A DNA stretch of 64,000 bases from Lamellibrachia satsuma (lineage: Eukaryota; Annelida; Polychaeta; Sabellida; Siboglinidae). Numbering within the stretch: the stretch's first letter is position 1; the number at the start of each line of letters is the position of its first letter. The position numbers and the translations under genes are program-made. The notes under the pieces were generated by a model, which ran no database searches, was not told where the DNA came from, and saw nothing but the letters and a program-made list of their open reading frames with translations. The stretch is taken from contig BSQZ01000039.1 in assembly GCA_033239005.1 (NCBI GenBank), forward strand, positions 5,394,816 through 5,458,815, in the 5' to 3' direction. This document shows positions 22,958 to 35,290 of the stretch, piece by piece.

Positions 22958-23560
22958 CTAAAACTATGCCAACGTTATTTCCAGCCTTTTTAATTCTTCT
23001 ACCTTCCTTACATTGGAATAACACTTGTTGTTTATCAATAGTTCCATAGGCCTTCAATATGTTAAGAACATTTATTTGGTTTATTTTTATATGCTGGTCT
23101 CTAGCGTTGTCAAACTAGGAGGTTTTGATAGCTATGGTCTCCTTTTTCTGGGATAAACAAATATGTCCTTCTTTGTATTCATCAGCTTCCACATGCTCTT
23201 CTTACGATAACGCTTCCGATTATGTGTGTAATATTCACAATGAGTGGAAGTATTGTTTTGTACAGACTTATAGTTAGCCTTTTCCACTTATATGATATAT
23301 TTCAACCAACTAGCTCGAAAATATAATTACCCTGTGGAGCCACAACGTTCACATCAATAGTAATTAATTAATGTTTTGATGATTGTAAACAGGACAGTTT
23401 TCTTGTTATAGTTTGCCTTCTGTGTGTAAACATATCACATTTCATACATTTAATAACATATCCTAATTATCTTCTCAGCCGATTTAACTGGCTAACAGAT
23501 TGGCTCCTTCAAATTTCCTTCTGGTACTGGCAAACATTGAGCTGAGGTAACAAGTTATGC
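22958..23560 (-). mobile_element. Highly decayed CR1/Rex-like LINE 3' region
   Basis: Antisense phrases at 23200-23340 (TTGTTTTGTACAGAC, AGTTAGCCTTTTCC, CCTGTGGAGCCACAACG) line up with the thumb region of the LINE copy at 29.8-30.0 kb. Divergence is high and no frame survives. The extent is approximate. Confidence 0.5.
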
Positions 23561-23777
23561 CTTTACAATTTGAAGCTCAATTATTCATGCATGCCTATAA
23601 AATTATATCCTCCACGTCATTACCTTGTGAACAGTGTTTTAATAGTTGGCCTATCTTTTGTCAGGTTGTTTCTTCCTAGAACGGATCTTTCATATTTGTT
23701 TTATGTGGCAATTCCAACAATAATGCCCTCAAAAACAGAGATATTTTGTTCACATTGTTTGCACTCTGTCATAACAC

Positions 23778-23780
<3 letters not shown>

Positions 23781-23815
<35 letters not shown>

Positions 23816-23858
23816 CGTGCGTGTGTGTGCGAGTGCGTGCGCGTGTGCGTGTGTGTAG
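23781..23858. repeat. (TG)n/(CGTG)n microsatellite
   Basis: About 30 bp of TG then mixed CGTG units. Confidence 0.97.
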
Positions 23859-23879
23859 CATTTCATTTACAGTATTTTC

Positions 23880-23884
<5 letters not shown>

Positions 23885-23938
<54 letters not shown>
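23885..23938. repeat. (TA)n microsatellite
   Basis: About 27 TA units. Confidence 0.98.
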
Positions 23939-23940
<2 letters not shown>

Positions 23941-24156
23941 CAATGGTGGTGTGCTGAGTGACACCACTGTCATGTAGTCTGATCGCGAAGGTTACGGGTC
24001 ATTTGTGAAGTGTACTTGGTCGTGTCGATGCTATCTATGCGTTCGGTGTGTCTACTAGTTACGAGATATGGTTTCACGCATGATCAGCACTACTGATGAA
24101 ACCTACTAATGGGTCACACATACTGCCAAGCAAGACGTAGAGCTTTGTTGATGTAA

Positions 24157-24412
24157 CTTGAATAAAGACCTTCATTGTATCGGTCCACTGAGATATTAAG
24201 GCGCCGGATGGAATGTACGCCAATCTTTACCAAAGATTGCAGTCAAATTGCCTTCTGGCGCCTTGATATCTCAGTGGACCAATACAATGAAGGTCTTTAT
24301 TCAAGTGACGTCAACAACTTGAAAAAAAACACCTTCATTCTATTGGTCCACTGAGATATCAAGGCGCCAGAAGGCAATTTGACTGCAATCTTTGGTAAAG
24401 ATTGATGTACAC
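24157..24412. mobile_element. Three-arm foldback (MITE-like) element
   Basis: 24157-24205 pairs with 24257-24305 as 49-bp inverted arms around a 51-base loop. The segment 24214-24293 is also the reverse complement of 24331-24412 (about 80 bp, 37-base spacer). All arms contain the module TCCACTGAGATATCAAGGCG and the palindrome CAATCTTTACCAAAGATTG. The sequence can fold in two mutually exclusive ways. It has no coding capacity and resembles a non-autonomous foldback element. No target-site duplication is obvious. Confidence 0.8.
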
Positions 24413-24419
24413 TGCTAAA

Positions 24420-25015
24420 CCTTTGTTACGATTCATGTGTTTATTGTATGCTGTTCTGCATGTGAACAAAACTCGAGTTACGTGTTGATTTAACCGACGT
24501 AACAGTTGTTGAACCGTTATATCAAATGGCACATTTCCAAATTGTATCCCGATTGAATCTTCCGAGACGGTGGCGAAATAACACACATATAACCGGACAA
24601 GGCCGCACACGGCGTTCGATTAGCAGTGCTACACCGCTAGCCATCAAACATATCACAAATGTACCATTGTTATTTATTTGTGAACTATGTTCTTCATAAG
24701 ACCGTTTCAGCTCTACGTGTCACTAGTTCCGTACATAATAGGCACTGACGTCAGCTGAATCTGCCGATCACATGTTTTCCATAAGTTTCGCGCCAAGACA
24801 CGGATATGTAATACGAACAGATTGGCCTCCATTAGTGAATACGCTACTAATCAGTTTGTTTGTAGACGTTATATAAAAGAAGATATATATATAGGTTTTA
24901 CATGCGATGTAATCTAGATATCTATGAACAGTTATAACTTAACTGGACAGGGAAAATACCAGTAAATTACTGTAGTTTATATGGTCATGCATGGCATGGT
25001 GAAGTCTGAGAAAGG
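24420..25015. other. No recognisable feature
   Basis: Unique sequence with short frames only. Confidence 0.5.
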
Positions 25016-25019
25016 CACT

Positions 25020-25200
25020 AGAGGGGTGTGGCAGGGGTATGCACCTCAGTCCCACTTGTTTTTGAGGGCCAACGCCCACCAATGTTAAGAATGCACCTCA
25101 TCCAATCCCATCTCCCACCTATTTTTTAGGCTAATCTACCACCAATGTTCAGGACCAACCTCCCACTTCCCACGTCCTGCCACACACCCGTCACACTAAC
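25020..25200. repeat. CCCACC-rich dispersed repeat, copy A
   Basis: Phrases such as ATCCCATCTCCCACC, TTTTTTAGGC and CCTCCCACTTCC...CCTGCCACAC recur at 43560-43690. It is probably a spread member of the 43-kb tandem family. Confidence 0.7.
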
Positions 25201-25850
25201 GCATAATGGACGAGTCCATTGCGTCACACTTATAGCTGAAACTGCATTACAGCTACGTATGATAGCATGATAGATAATTCAGCTTACAGGCCCTAACGTT
25301 AAGTATAGAGATAGGTTGGGAGTGAAACACTTATAGCTGAAGCTGTATATCGATGTTGTACGCGACAATGTAAAATTAATAACACTTCCGTCGTCATCGC
25401 TCGGGCCATTCTGTATGCGATGACCCGTCGTGACGTCAATGATACACTAAATCTGAATCGGGCAGGTAACCATAACAGCACCCCTGTATTTGTATAGCCA
25501 GATTGAGTGTACGTAAAATAAATAAAAAAAAACAAATCACGGTAACAAAAGTTGCGTAATATACCCGTCTGTCTTGTCGCGACGTCGTGCACAGTCGGAC
25601 AGTGTAACCTGGTCCGCAACTCAGCAAAACACAATAGCAGCAACGGACGGAAAACGGTTGATGCGTTTGATACCACAAGAGCCAAACAATACGTATTGGG
25701 GGGATACCGTTCCAACAAATAACGCTAGGATCGCTGCGGAGGGCACGCAGGTTGCAGGAACGTTTGTTGCACGCTGAGCAGCCGTGGAATGTGTGCTGAC
25801 CCGGTTCCATACCCACGGTATACAAATCGTTGCTAGTCGTACAAACGCGA
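25201..25850. other. No recognisable feature
   Basis: Overlapping frames of 67-172 codons occur on both strands at 25300-25950. Their composition is ordinary and no domain is visible. Confidence 0.4.
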
Positions 25851-25852
25851 GT

Positions 25853-26114
25853 CTGTATGTATGTATGTATGTATGTATGTATGTATGTATGTATGCATGA
25901 ATGCATGCATGTATATATGTATGTGTGTATGTGGGTATGTATGTATGTATGCATGTGTGTATGTATGTATGTATGTATGTATGTATGTATATATCTATGT
26001 ATGCATCATATGATGTAGTATGTATGTATGTATGTATGTATGTATGTATGCATCATATGATGTATGATAACATATTTTATTAGGCATATTCATATTACAA
26101 AAAAAAACATTAGA

Positions 26115-26154
<40 letters not shown>

Positions 26155-26336
26155 TCTAATGTGTTTTTTTTAATATGAATATGCCTAATAAAATATGTTA
26201 TCATACATCATATGATGCATACATACATACATACATACATACATACATACATACATACATACATGCATGCATGCATGCATACATACATGCATACATACAT
26301 ACATACATACATACATACATACATACATACATACAT
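25853..26336. repeat. About 480-bp palindrome with (AT)n centre and (TATG)n/(CATA)n arms
   Basis: The core arms 26051-26120 and 26150-26219 are nearly perfect reverse complements (CATCATATGATGTATGATAA...TTAGAAATAAT). They flank about 30 bp of AT at the axis near 26135. Outward, the left side is (TATG)n and the right side is (CATA)n, so the symmetry continues approximately to 25853 and 26336. CATCATATGATG is itself a 12-bp palindrome and occurs a third time at about 26006. An extruded cruciform or a foldback element is possible. Confidence 0.93.
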
Positions 26337-26339
26337 CTC

Positions 26340-26760
26340 GTCATGTAGCTGACATTTCTCCTGGTATAGTTTTGTGACGTTTTTTTTGGTTGTCAGTGCC
26401 ACATGCCATCGCGACAAGTAGTGACACATATGTCGGACTTGTGGTAACTAACCACGGGGAATGTATGGGAATGAAGCGGGTGACTGGCGAAGCGTACGTG
26501 TTTGTGTTGATATCATTCACTCGTTCGGCGCCAGACAAAGGTGCGTCGGCGAGATAAGGTAAAGTGGAATGGTCGGCACTCCTTTTAAAACGTATCAGTG
26601 GATCACACACATCGCCAAACATAATACCATACCTGACAGACATTTGTTGTGGTAGTGGCAGAAGGCAATGTGATTGTAATCTTGTTTTGGCAACGAGTTA
26701 CACGACAGCTGGAATTGTTTTGCCACCCATGTCGCCACCAGTATGTATGTGTTGAGGGTA
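26340..26760. other. No gene seen
   Basis: Mostly unique. A stretch at 26655-26695 (GCAGAAGGCAATGTGATTGTAATCTT) weakly resembles the foldback module at 24.4 kb. Confidence 0.4.
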
Positions 26761-26761
26761 G

Positions 26762-27027
<266 letters not shown>

Positions 27028-27139
27028 GTGTTTGTTTTAACAAACAATCATTCAACGTTTTCATTGTTCTCATATATGCACGCAGGTAACACATGTCTCT
27101 TTGACATACGTTGACGGTCGAACAAAATCCGACACATCA

Positions 27140-27345
27140 TTGCAAACCAAATAAATGAAAATCATCATGATGTGATGCTGTCTCGGATGGTCGGCTGTTA
27201 TGGATCGCCACTGATGTGTGCGCTGTGCTGTTCTTGTCAATTCATATATCATTTTCCCGTCCAAGCCTTGATGTTGTATGACCCCTCTTTTACCCTCTAC
27301 CATTCCTTACAATATTTCACATTGTATTCCTTCATGTCTAGTGAT
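27140..27345 (-). mobile_element. LINE C-terminal fragment
   Basis: The minus strand reads VEGKRGVIQHQGLDGKMIYEL then RTAQRTHQWRSITAD. This matches a LINE C-terminal pattern of a GKRGxGRQRxxW block and a DRxxWRSIxA end, with frame damage. Confidence 0.6.
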
Positions 27346-27349
27346 GTGA

Positions 27350-28160
27350 ATAAAACATTACGTTGCCCCAAAATGACAGTAACTACTATGAATGTAAGAA
27401 CGTTGTCCTACACCGATTTTAAACTGATCAGTCGCATGTCAATACATAATTAATGTGCATATTCGTTTATTTCTAGTAAATGTGTTATTTTTTTCCTCTG
27501 CTGCAGACTAGTGTTTCTTTTCAGTGTAACCGATGAGATAAAATCAAACACTGCTCATGCGATACTTATAAAAACATGCCAAACAAAATTTGTCATGTAC
27601 TGATTATTTTATTGGAGGCACTCGCAGGCTGTGCAATTCGTTCAGCGACGTAACCTGTTCTTGTGACTCTCAAGTATATACTTGAGAATCAGTATGTAAA
27701 TGTCATTGTGCTGCGTTGTGCCGCCATTTAATAGACTACGAAGACTTAGTCTTCGTGCAACGCCGGATGGACATACACTAACACAATAGTGAATAATGAG
27801 TATATACAAACTATCTTCTGTGTTTGTCTCCCAATCAACTGTCAACACAATTAATGCTGGATTGCGTTTTAGTGTGCCACCATGCAATGTTCTGTTCGAC
27901 GATAGTGATCTCGCCCACCCCTTCCCCGACGACTTTAGGTGCACGTAATGTATATTGCTGTCGGCTATCTGTTGTCAAAGTGAAGAGATTTGATCTTATG
28001 TGTAACCATAATACATCAAAAGACTCACCCAGGTTACATTGCTTCGACCACCATCCTCATAGTTCATCTAGGTTTACGACCATATCAGTTGACAATAGCG
28101 TAAACGTACTGGCTAGAATTAATTAATTGCACGACGATCTAAGGACAATTAAAAACGGTG
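27350..28160. other. No gene seen
   Basis: Apart from two small palindromes at 27.67-27.76 kb this is unique sequence without motifs. Confidence 0.45.
27668..27687. repeat. Perfect 20-bp palindrome
   Basis: TCTCAAGTATATACTTGAGA is fully self-complementary. A second small palindrome (ACGAAGACT-T-AGTCTTCGT) lies about 70 bp downstream. Confidence 0.9.
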
Positions 28161-28164
28161 GGTA

Positions 28165-28314
28165 TATATTTATGTGCGTGGGTGCGTGCGCAAGCGCGCG
28201 TGTTTGTTTGTTTGTGTGCGTGTGTGTGCATGCGTGGTTGCCTGCGTGTGTACGTGCATACGTATGTAGGTATGTACGTACGTACGTACGTATGTACTAA
28301 TGTACGTGCGTATG

Positions 28315-28352
<38 letters not shown>

Positions 28353-28360
28353 CGTGTGTG

Positions 28361-28412
<52 letters not shown>

Positions 28413-28440
28413 CGTGCGTGTGTGTATGTATATATGTACG

Positions 28441-28480
<40 letters not shown>

Positions 28481-28495
28481 TGTGTGTGTATGTAC
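28165..28495. repeat. Compound GT-rich microsatellite cluster
   Basis: Runs of TG, CGTG, GTAC/GTAT and a TA block over about 330 bp. Confidence 0.96.
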
Positions 28496-28499
28496 GTAC

Positions 28500-29340
28500 T
28501 AGGTTCTTGATGTCGTTTGTACGTACGATTGTGCTTGTTTATTTATCTGTCCAGCTATATACCTATTTCAGTGTTTTCCTTTTTGGTCATAAGAGGCAGT
28601 TCCAAGGTACATTAAATAAACAAAAGTAATGATGTTACAAATAATATTGTTTTAGAAAACTATTTCATCAATGGCAATTAAATTTTCAATGAACTGACAA
28701 GGTACAAAAAACATAAGTAAGATATTAACATAGTCCTATTTTGTGGAGTCCGGCCAGTAGTAGAATGAATTCAAATGGACACTTTCTCGCACCTGTCCAA
28801 ACGACCTTATTTATGTGACTGTCGAGACTGAGGCAGACTGATGTCACCTGTGTTAACAAGTTGGCCACCGCGTGACAATTACTTGTCTAGGCAAACAGAC
28901 ATGTGATCACCGCGCAGGCGCGCCTCTGCTACTTGGAGTTGACCTTTAAAATATAACGGGTAAAAACCATTCAAATAATGCAGTATTTTTCTTCTCTCCG
29001 CTGGAACGGTTACCCGCCCAGCAAGAAACGATTAGTCACTCCCTGTCGCCTAGCTGTAGTTATAGCCATACGATTGCGACATAATTTTAATTTATTGCGC
29101 ATAAAGAAAAAAACAGACCCGACGTGTAATGTTGTATCATATCGTGCGCGTGTAGCACTTGCTCAGTGTTTTAGTTCTATAGACAGTTAGTGTGCGCTTG
29201 CGTGAGTGCGTGCATGTGTGACTGAACCATAACAAACTTAAGGAAGGAAAAGGATGGAACAGTTGTTGAGTAAACCATTTTATTTAAGTTATTAATGTAT
29301 TGTTTGTACCAGCTGTAAACCGACAGGCGATATTGAAGAT
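28500..29340. other. No recognisable feature
   Basis: Unique sequence, AT-rich, only short frames. Confidence 0.5.
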
Positions 29341-30490
29341 TTAACAAGATTTGCCATCCACGCCAAAGGCCCAGATGGCAAGTGGACAAGGAAGCCATTG
29401 GCTTACCGAGAGTCCATCAGTGTTCATCTACATGTAACCCGCCCTCCTGAGATATGTGTCAACCTTGTTTTTAAACATATTCACGCTGCTAGCAGTTACA
29501 CCATCTGTAGACAATGTGTTCCATTCATTTATTGTCCTCTGTGAGAACGAGTACTTCCTGATATTAAATATACACTGATCCTTTACTAATATTACCTCAT
29601 ATCCTCTAGTTGAACTATCTTTCTTGAGTGAGAAAACATATTCCTATCAATATTTTCATGCCCATTCATTATCTTAAAAACTTCAATCTGATCTCCTCTT
29701 AACCTCCTTGTCTCTAGAGTTGTTAAAACACATTCTTTCAGGCGTTCTTCATGACTAAGGTCTCTCAGTTCTGTCATAATATTAGTTGCTCTCCTCTGTA
29801 TTTGTTCAAGCGTATCAATATCCTTCTTGCGATATGGTCTCCAAGCTTGTATACAGTATTCTAAATGAAGTCTAACTATTGTTTTATACATAGATATAAT
29901 TAATTTTTTCCCTTGTATGTTATGTTTCTCCTAATCAACCCAATAATGTGCTTATCCTTTGAAGCTGCAATACCACACTGTTCTGAAACTTTCATATCAG
30001 CACTTACTTTTATTCCTTTTCTTTTACAGTAGTACCTAGAACAGTATCTCCCATATTAAAGTTTATATCCAAGTCCTGTGTCCTGTGTGTAGGTATTTAC
30101 AGTTCCCAAAATTGAATAACATCTGCCATTTTTCAAACCATTTAACTAATTTGTCTAGATCGTTTTGTAAATGTTGTTTATCACCATCAGTGTTAACCTT
30201 TCTAAACACATTTGTGTTATCCACAAATGTCAGTACGTTGCTTGTTATATTGTCGTCCAAGTCATTGATGGTCTTTAATTAAACTTACTGGTTTGTAATT
30301 CTCCGACTTATTTCTCGAATCCTTTTTAAATAATGGTATGATGTTTGCTTCTTTCCATTCAAAAGGAACAACTCCCTATTTTAATGACAAGTTGAATCTT
30401 GCAATTTGTACGCTGATTTGTTCTACTGTTTCCATTGGTAGTTTTGGAGGACTTCCATCCACCCGGGTGATTTATTACCCTTCATTGCCC
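29341..30490 (-). mobile_element. CR1/Rex-like LINE, copy 2 (5'-truncated, internal deletion)
   Basis: The 3'UTR lies at 29350-29420 (antisense of the 56.9-kb end). The thumb frame 29891-29592 is open for 99 codons with VRLHLEYCIQAWRPYRKKDI and LTTLETRRLRGDQIEVFKI. A segment at 30260-30063 reads NITSNVLTFVDNTNVFRKV, where the catalytic FADD motif has become FVDN, and then KLVKWFEKWQMLFNFGNC. Beyond 30270 the sequence jumps to the start of the RT domain (30300-30490), so most of the palm is deleted. This copy is younger-looking than copy 1 but dead. Confidence 0.9.
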
Positions 30491-30624
30491 TTAAAAGGTT
30501 ATGCACTATCAGAGAGGCATTCGCAACTCGACTTCACAAACTTATTGTGTGGCTCGCCAGATCTAATTTAGGAACTGGATATGAGTAATCGGTGTCGCGT
30601 CGTCCGTATGAATGCTACCACGTG

Positions 30625-30784
30625 ACATGTACCATGACATGTACCATGACGTGTACCATGACATGTACCATGACATGTACCATGACGTGTACCATGACAT
30701 GTACCATGACGTGTACCATGACGTGTACCATGACGTGTACCATGACATGTACCATGACATGTACCATGACATGTACCATGAGCG
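30625..30784. repeat. 12-bp minisatellite, about 13 units
   Basis: Units of ACATGTACCATG, with ACGTGTACCATG variants. Each unit is nearly self-complementary, and both strands are open. Confidence 0.97.
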
Positions 30785-31100
30785 TATAACGCAAAGTTGG
30801 GCGTTTGCGGAGATAGTCGTGACATGTCCTCCGTTAGTTCGTAAATACACCGGTTCCCATTATATACAGCTCACTTTTCCGATAGTTATTTTGAGAACTA
30901 CACGTATCCTTAGCCAAGTCGTGTGTGGGTTTCTTGAACACTGCTGCGATAATGAATAGGTATTGGATTTCGCAATCACCGCGATAAGATCGCGCATACT
31001 ACGCCCAACCAACGGCACACAAAGACGCTGCAAGAACCACTGGTGCTGTGAACCGCGTACACTCGCGATGTTATCAGTCCAACCTCCGACTTGTTTAGTG
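30785..31100. other. No recognisable feature
   Basis: Unique sequence between two tandem repeats. Confidence 0.45.
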
Positions 31101-31285
31101 CAGACATGTGTATGTACGACGTGATTTCTACGTTCCAACGACTCTTTGGGTACTTCATTTCCAGACATGTGTATGTACGACGTGATTTCTACGTTCCCAC
31201 GTCTCCTTGGATACTTAATTTCCAGACATGTGTATGTACGACGTGATTTCTACGTTCCAACGTCTCCTTGGGTACTTCATTTCCA
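31101..31285. repeat. 61-bp tandem repeat, 3 units
   Basis: CAGACATGTGTATGTACGAC starts units at 31101, 31162 and 31223. The units differ by only a few substitutions. Confidence 0.95.
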
Positions 31286-31404
31286 AGGAATGAACTGGTA
31301 CTCGTCTGTGTAGTGGAGACAACAATATATTATAGGTATACATATACACAATGTTGTGTTTAATATATAACTATATATCCACATGCCTAGTTTTTATTGC
31401 CTAC

Positions 31405-31684
31405 ATGCATAAATGCATGCATACATAATTACGTACCTATGTGCATACATACACACATACATACATACATACATACATACATACATACATACATACATAC
31501 ATACATACATACATACATACAGACATACATACATACATCCATACATACATACATACATGCATGCATGCATGCATGCATACACATACATACATACATACAT
31601 ACATACATACATACATACAAATATACAAACATGCATACATACATACATACATACATACATACATACATACATACATACATACAT
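31405..31684. repeat. (CATA)n microsatellite
   Basis: About 280 bp of CATA units with small GCAT blocks. Confidence 0.97.
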
Positions 31685-31689
31685 TGTTT

Positions 31690-32455
31690 TTTTATATAAT
31701 TATGATGCCTAACCTGATAATTAAACAATGTTCTTTTGCGAGTAGCTACTCGCGTCGAACAAGTGCTCGATCAGCTGGTACGGACAACATTCTACGAATT
31801 CCCTTGTCTGTGATTGGGCAAAATTGTTCAATTTAAATTCAGGTGGCGCCGTCTACTGATTAAGTAACTCATACATATTGAAATAATGATATGGCTATGG
31901 GTGCATTCCTCGGCGTCTTTGCACTGAAGAATGTCGACGATTACTCGGCTGGGATCTGACCCCTAAACTAATACTGTCTAGTTGATGCAGTAGTGCGTAA
32001 GTTATAATATGAAATTCCAACAAAAGTGCTCATTTTGCTGTATACCTCGCAAGCTGTTTACAATATTGAACGATAAAACGACGTAGCTGCTTGGATATAA
32101 ATTTCTTTATTCGCACCTTATCTTCTGATATCTTATGCGAAAACTAAAATGTTCGGTGCCGTGTCTCGCGTCGTCTAGGCTGGCGCTCACGACATTACCA
32201 ATAAGTGTTAGCCAGTGGTCCAAACTTCAGCGTAATAGACGCGGCCTGTGGAGTCGTAGACGAGGCTTTTTGCCCCGCGCTGTTGCACCTGAATACTTTT
32301 TGCCCTGCAGTAAATCACGATCGCATTGCTTGCTCGTGAATCACTAGGGGTTTTGTAGTTCGCGTGTCGGTATGTCGCCTCACACCGTCCGCTTACAGAA
32401 AACTTACATTCGACCGCAGTTAAAAAACAAACTACGAATCTAGCATTAAACAATC
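31690..32455. other. No gene seen
   Basis: Frames at 32135-32347 (plus) and 32208-32450 (minus) overlap. Neither shows a known motif. Confidence 0.4.
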
Positions 32456-32516
32456 GTGTGTGTGTGCGTGCGTGCGTGTGTGCGCGCGGGTGCGCGTGCG
32501 TGCGTGTGTGCATGTT
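32456..32516. repeat. (GTGC)n/(GT)n microsatellite
   Basis: Short mixed GTGT and GCGT run. Confidence 0.95.
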
Positions 32517-32555
32517 ATGCATATGTTCAATCTGTAGTTGTTGCAATCATATAGG

Positions 32556-32752
32556 TTACATTTCTTTTGGTATCCTCTCACTGATTCTTTTCTTCCATTG
32601 AGCCAGTTGACTTTTACAGTTCGAACAAATCAGAATGGAATCGTGTTCCGCTTCACGACATTGTAATTCAATTAAGCTATTAACGTAGTCGTCTTCGTCA
32701 GATGCGTGTTCTTCGCGGTATGTTTTGTATAGCGAATCACGCATTCTCATAG
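32556..32752 (-). CDS. Possible exon of unknown protein
   Basis: A minus-strand frame of 64 codons ends in TAA at 32556. It is charged and hydrophilic, with coding-like composition: SLYKTYREEHASDEDDYVNS, then LIELQCREAEHDSIL and ICSNCKSQLAQWKKRI, ending IPKEM. A CxxC (CSNC) could bind metal, but only one pair is present. Immediately upstream on the minus strand is a pyrimidine-rich stretch ending in ATGAG that could serve as a splice acceptor near 32757. No partner exon or domain is recognised. It could also be a transposon protein end. Confidence 0.3.
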
Positions 32753-32764
32753 AAGACGAAAAAC

Positions 32765-33250
32765 AATTAACTCACTGTGTAGATGCTAGCTAGCAATGTG
32801 AATATGTTTGAAAACAGAATTGAAGTATATTGAAATTTAATGGATTTTCGGTAATTCGTTGGCGTCCGTGTCCACGAAACCGCACAATACTGTGTCAACT
32901 TGTTAACATATACATGCGTTTTACAAAAGCAACAGTGAAAGTTCCAGGTTCAGATGATTGTATAACACGTGGTTAATTTGCCATCAAGTCATGTTAATAC
33001 TTGTTTGTTTAACCATAAGTGTCTACCCGCGTGTGTAAAAGACGTTTGTCATGCTTAATTTTCATAAATCATGTTTACATATATTGTATAACCTGTGGTT
33101 GCTTTACTTTCAATGTACAGCGTCAAACTGCGATCTAGTGACGTCAGATCCCCTGCCATGCATAGATGAGCTCTATTCAACATGATATGTGTGTTGCCAT
33201 CAACACGCTCTTGTCTTGCCAGCTGTTTGTCTAGGCAACTTCCTAATGTG
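32765..33250. other. No recognisable feature
   Basis: Unique AT-rich sequence. Confidence 0.5.
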
Positions 33251-33253
33251 ATC

Positions 33254-33508
<255 letters not shown>

Positions 33509-33599
33509 GTCACAGCATTACTTCCTCGTCGAAATGTACTCTTTAAGAGTTATTGTTCAGTATTGCAGTAAGCCTTTACACTCAAGAAAGATTATGAGA

Positions 33600-33960
33600 A
33601 ACGTATACACGTATTTGAGATGTGGGTATGGCGCAGAATGATCAGGAGAAGCTGGGTAAAGATAATGACCAACAACTGGGTCAGAGATAAAGTAGGGGTT
33701 AAGGGAGAAGAAGGTCTGCTATGCTGCATTAAGGGAAGAACCAGATAGTCTGGCACTTACCAACACATAAGGAGAACTACCTGGAAAAACCGAAGAGGCA
33801 GAATAAAATAGGATGGATTTTATCAAAAGCTTTGGTGGACTCGAAAGTGGCTAGAGAGATTGCAAGGAGACACCATCGGCTTAACTGAGGCTATGACTAC
33901 ACAAGAAGAAGTAACATCGCATGTGGCCAAATCGGCAAAAAATGCTCTGCCTGGTGCTGC
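33600..33960 (+). mobile_element. RTE-like LINE C-terminal relic
   Basis: The forward strand reads FEMWVWRRMIRRSWVKIMTN, then WVRDKVGVKGEEGLLCCIK. This fits the WxWRRMLRISWxxKxTNxEVLxRV motif of RTE-like LINE C-termini. After frameshifts, fragments of a basic block and an (I/V)AxxR end follow to about 33930. No catalytic domain remains. Confidence 0.7.
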
Positions 33961-34015
33961 ATAGGGTGGCGTCAGTCTCCCTTGTTCGTCACTACAGGCA
34001 ACGTAGTTGATTCAG

Positions 34016-34116
34016 CAAAACCATTATGACGTCAGTGGTTCTGGTGGTTTCCTTACAGGGGTCACAAAACCATTATGACGTCAGTGGTTCTGTTGGTTTC
34101 CTTACAGGGTCACAAG
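34016..34116. repeat. 49-bp tandem duplication carrying a CRE palindrome
   Basis: Two units of CAAAACCATTATGACGTCAG... (34016 and 34065). Each includes the 8-bp palindrome TGACGTCA at 34027-34034 and 34076-34083, the consensus cAMP-response element. A functional role is not implied by the match alone. Confidence 0.85.
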
Positions 34117-34119
34117 GAC

Positions 34120-35288
34120 TATTAATTCCGTAAGATGCTGCTCTTCACACAGTGACACCGTTAGATCTACCAGCCGTGACAGTTAAATGTCTAATTTCTT
34201 TAATGGCCCGATAGTATGTGCCTAAAGGTTATTTCAGTTATTTTAATTTTATATCAATACCGTTAAGATAATACATTCAACGTTTCGTTTGCATGTGCCT
34301 ACCAAATGCAAGTGTGACATCTGCCAACCTTCCGCGTGTCTCGTACGTGACAAACCAACAATAATGAATCTCTTTGTCCACATTTGTCAACAAGTGTGTA
34401 AAATACATCAATCAGACTCAACTGTCATATTTTATATCCCCATGTATGATACCAGTAATGTTTTATTTCCTCATATGTATTACATATCAGTTATGTTTGA
34501 ATTCTTCAAAGGTATTACATATAACCCATACCCATGCGTGCATATGAACATTTATACAAATTCTCCGTTGTATTTCGCTAGTCTCACTTAATGATCACAG
34601 CCGGCATCCACGGTTAATTCCCGCTGAGTTATAGTAAACACACTGATGACTGTGTATGTCAAGGCAGCTAGACCTAATCGAGCACATTAAATACTTGCAA
34701 TGTGCTCGCTCTAAACGTGGCTCGACCGACGGCGATTGTGTACAGATGTCATGCGCGCCGAACTCTCTGCCTCGGTACAAATACATTGACCTTAATAATA
34801 CTGACCGTTGTGCTACATAATTGATGTTATGCGATGTGGCCAACTGAACCACATCGACACATTGAACACTCGCGAGTTATGTTCGATTAACCATAACCTG
34901 CACAGTCAGGTCTAATGCGTCGCGACAACTGAACCATATCGCCTTTGTGACAGCTCGCGTATCCGTGTCCAAAAGCGCATAAAATATTAGTCGCCACTCT
35001 GACAGCTCGCGTATCATGACCACGACCACACAAATGTTAGTAGGCAAATGTTAGTAGGATGACAGCAAGCACTACTTTTGCAGAGGAGATTGCATGTCTA
35101 TGTGCGTCTCCTCGAATATACCATTGGTCGAGAGAAACTGTATCCTAGTACAGAACACTGATTATGTGATGATTTTCGAACGTCTGACGATTGAATCTAA
35201 GCGCACTTTCAGTCACTGCATAATTAATGTGAAAAATAGCTGTCTCTATCAATCGGGCGTTTCGGTTGGCGGGATGCACGTGACACGG
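34120..35288. other. No recognisable feature
   Basis: Unique sequence. Repeated wording near 34980-35060 (ACAGCTCGCGTATC, AAATGTTAGTAGG) is short-range duplication only. Confidence 0.45.
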
Positions 35289-35290
35289 TA

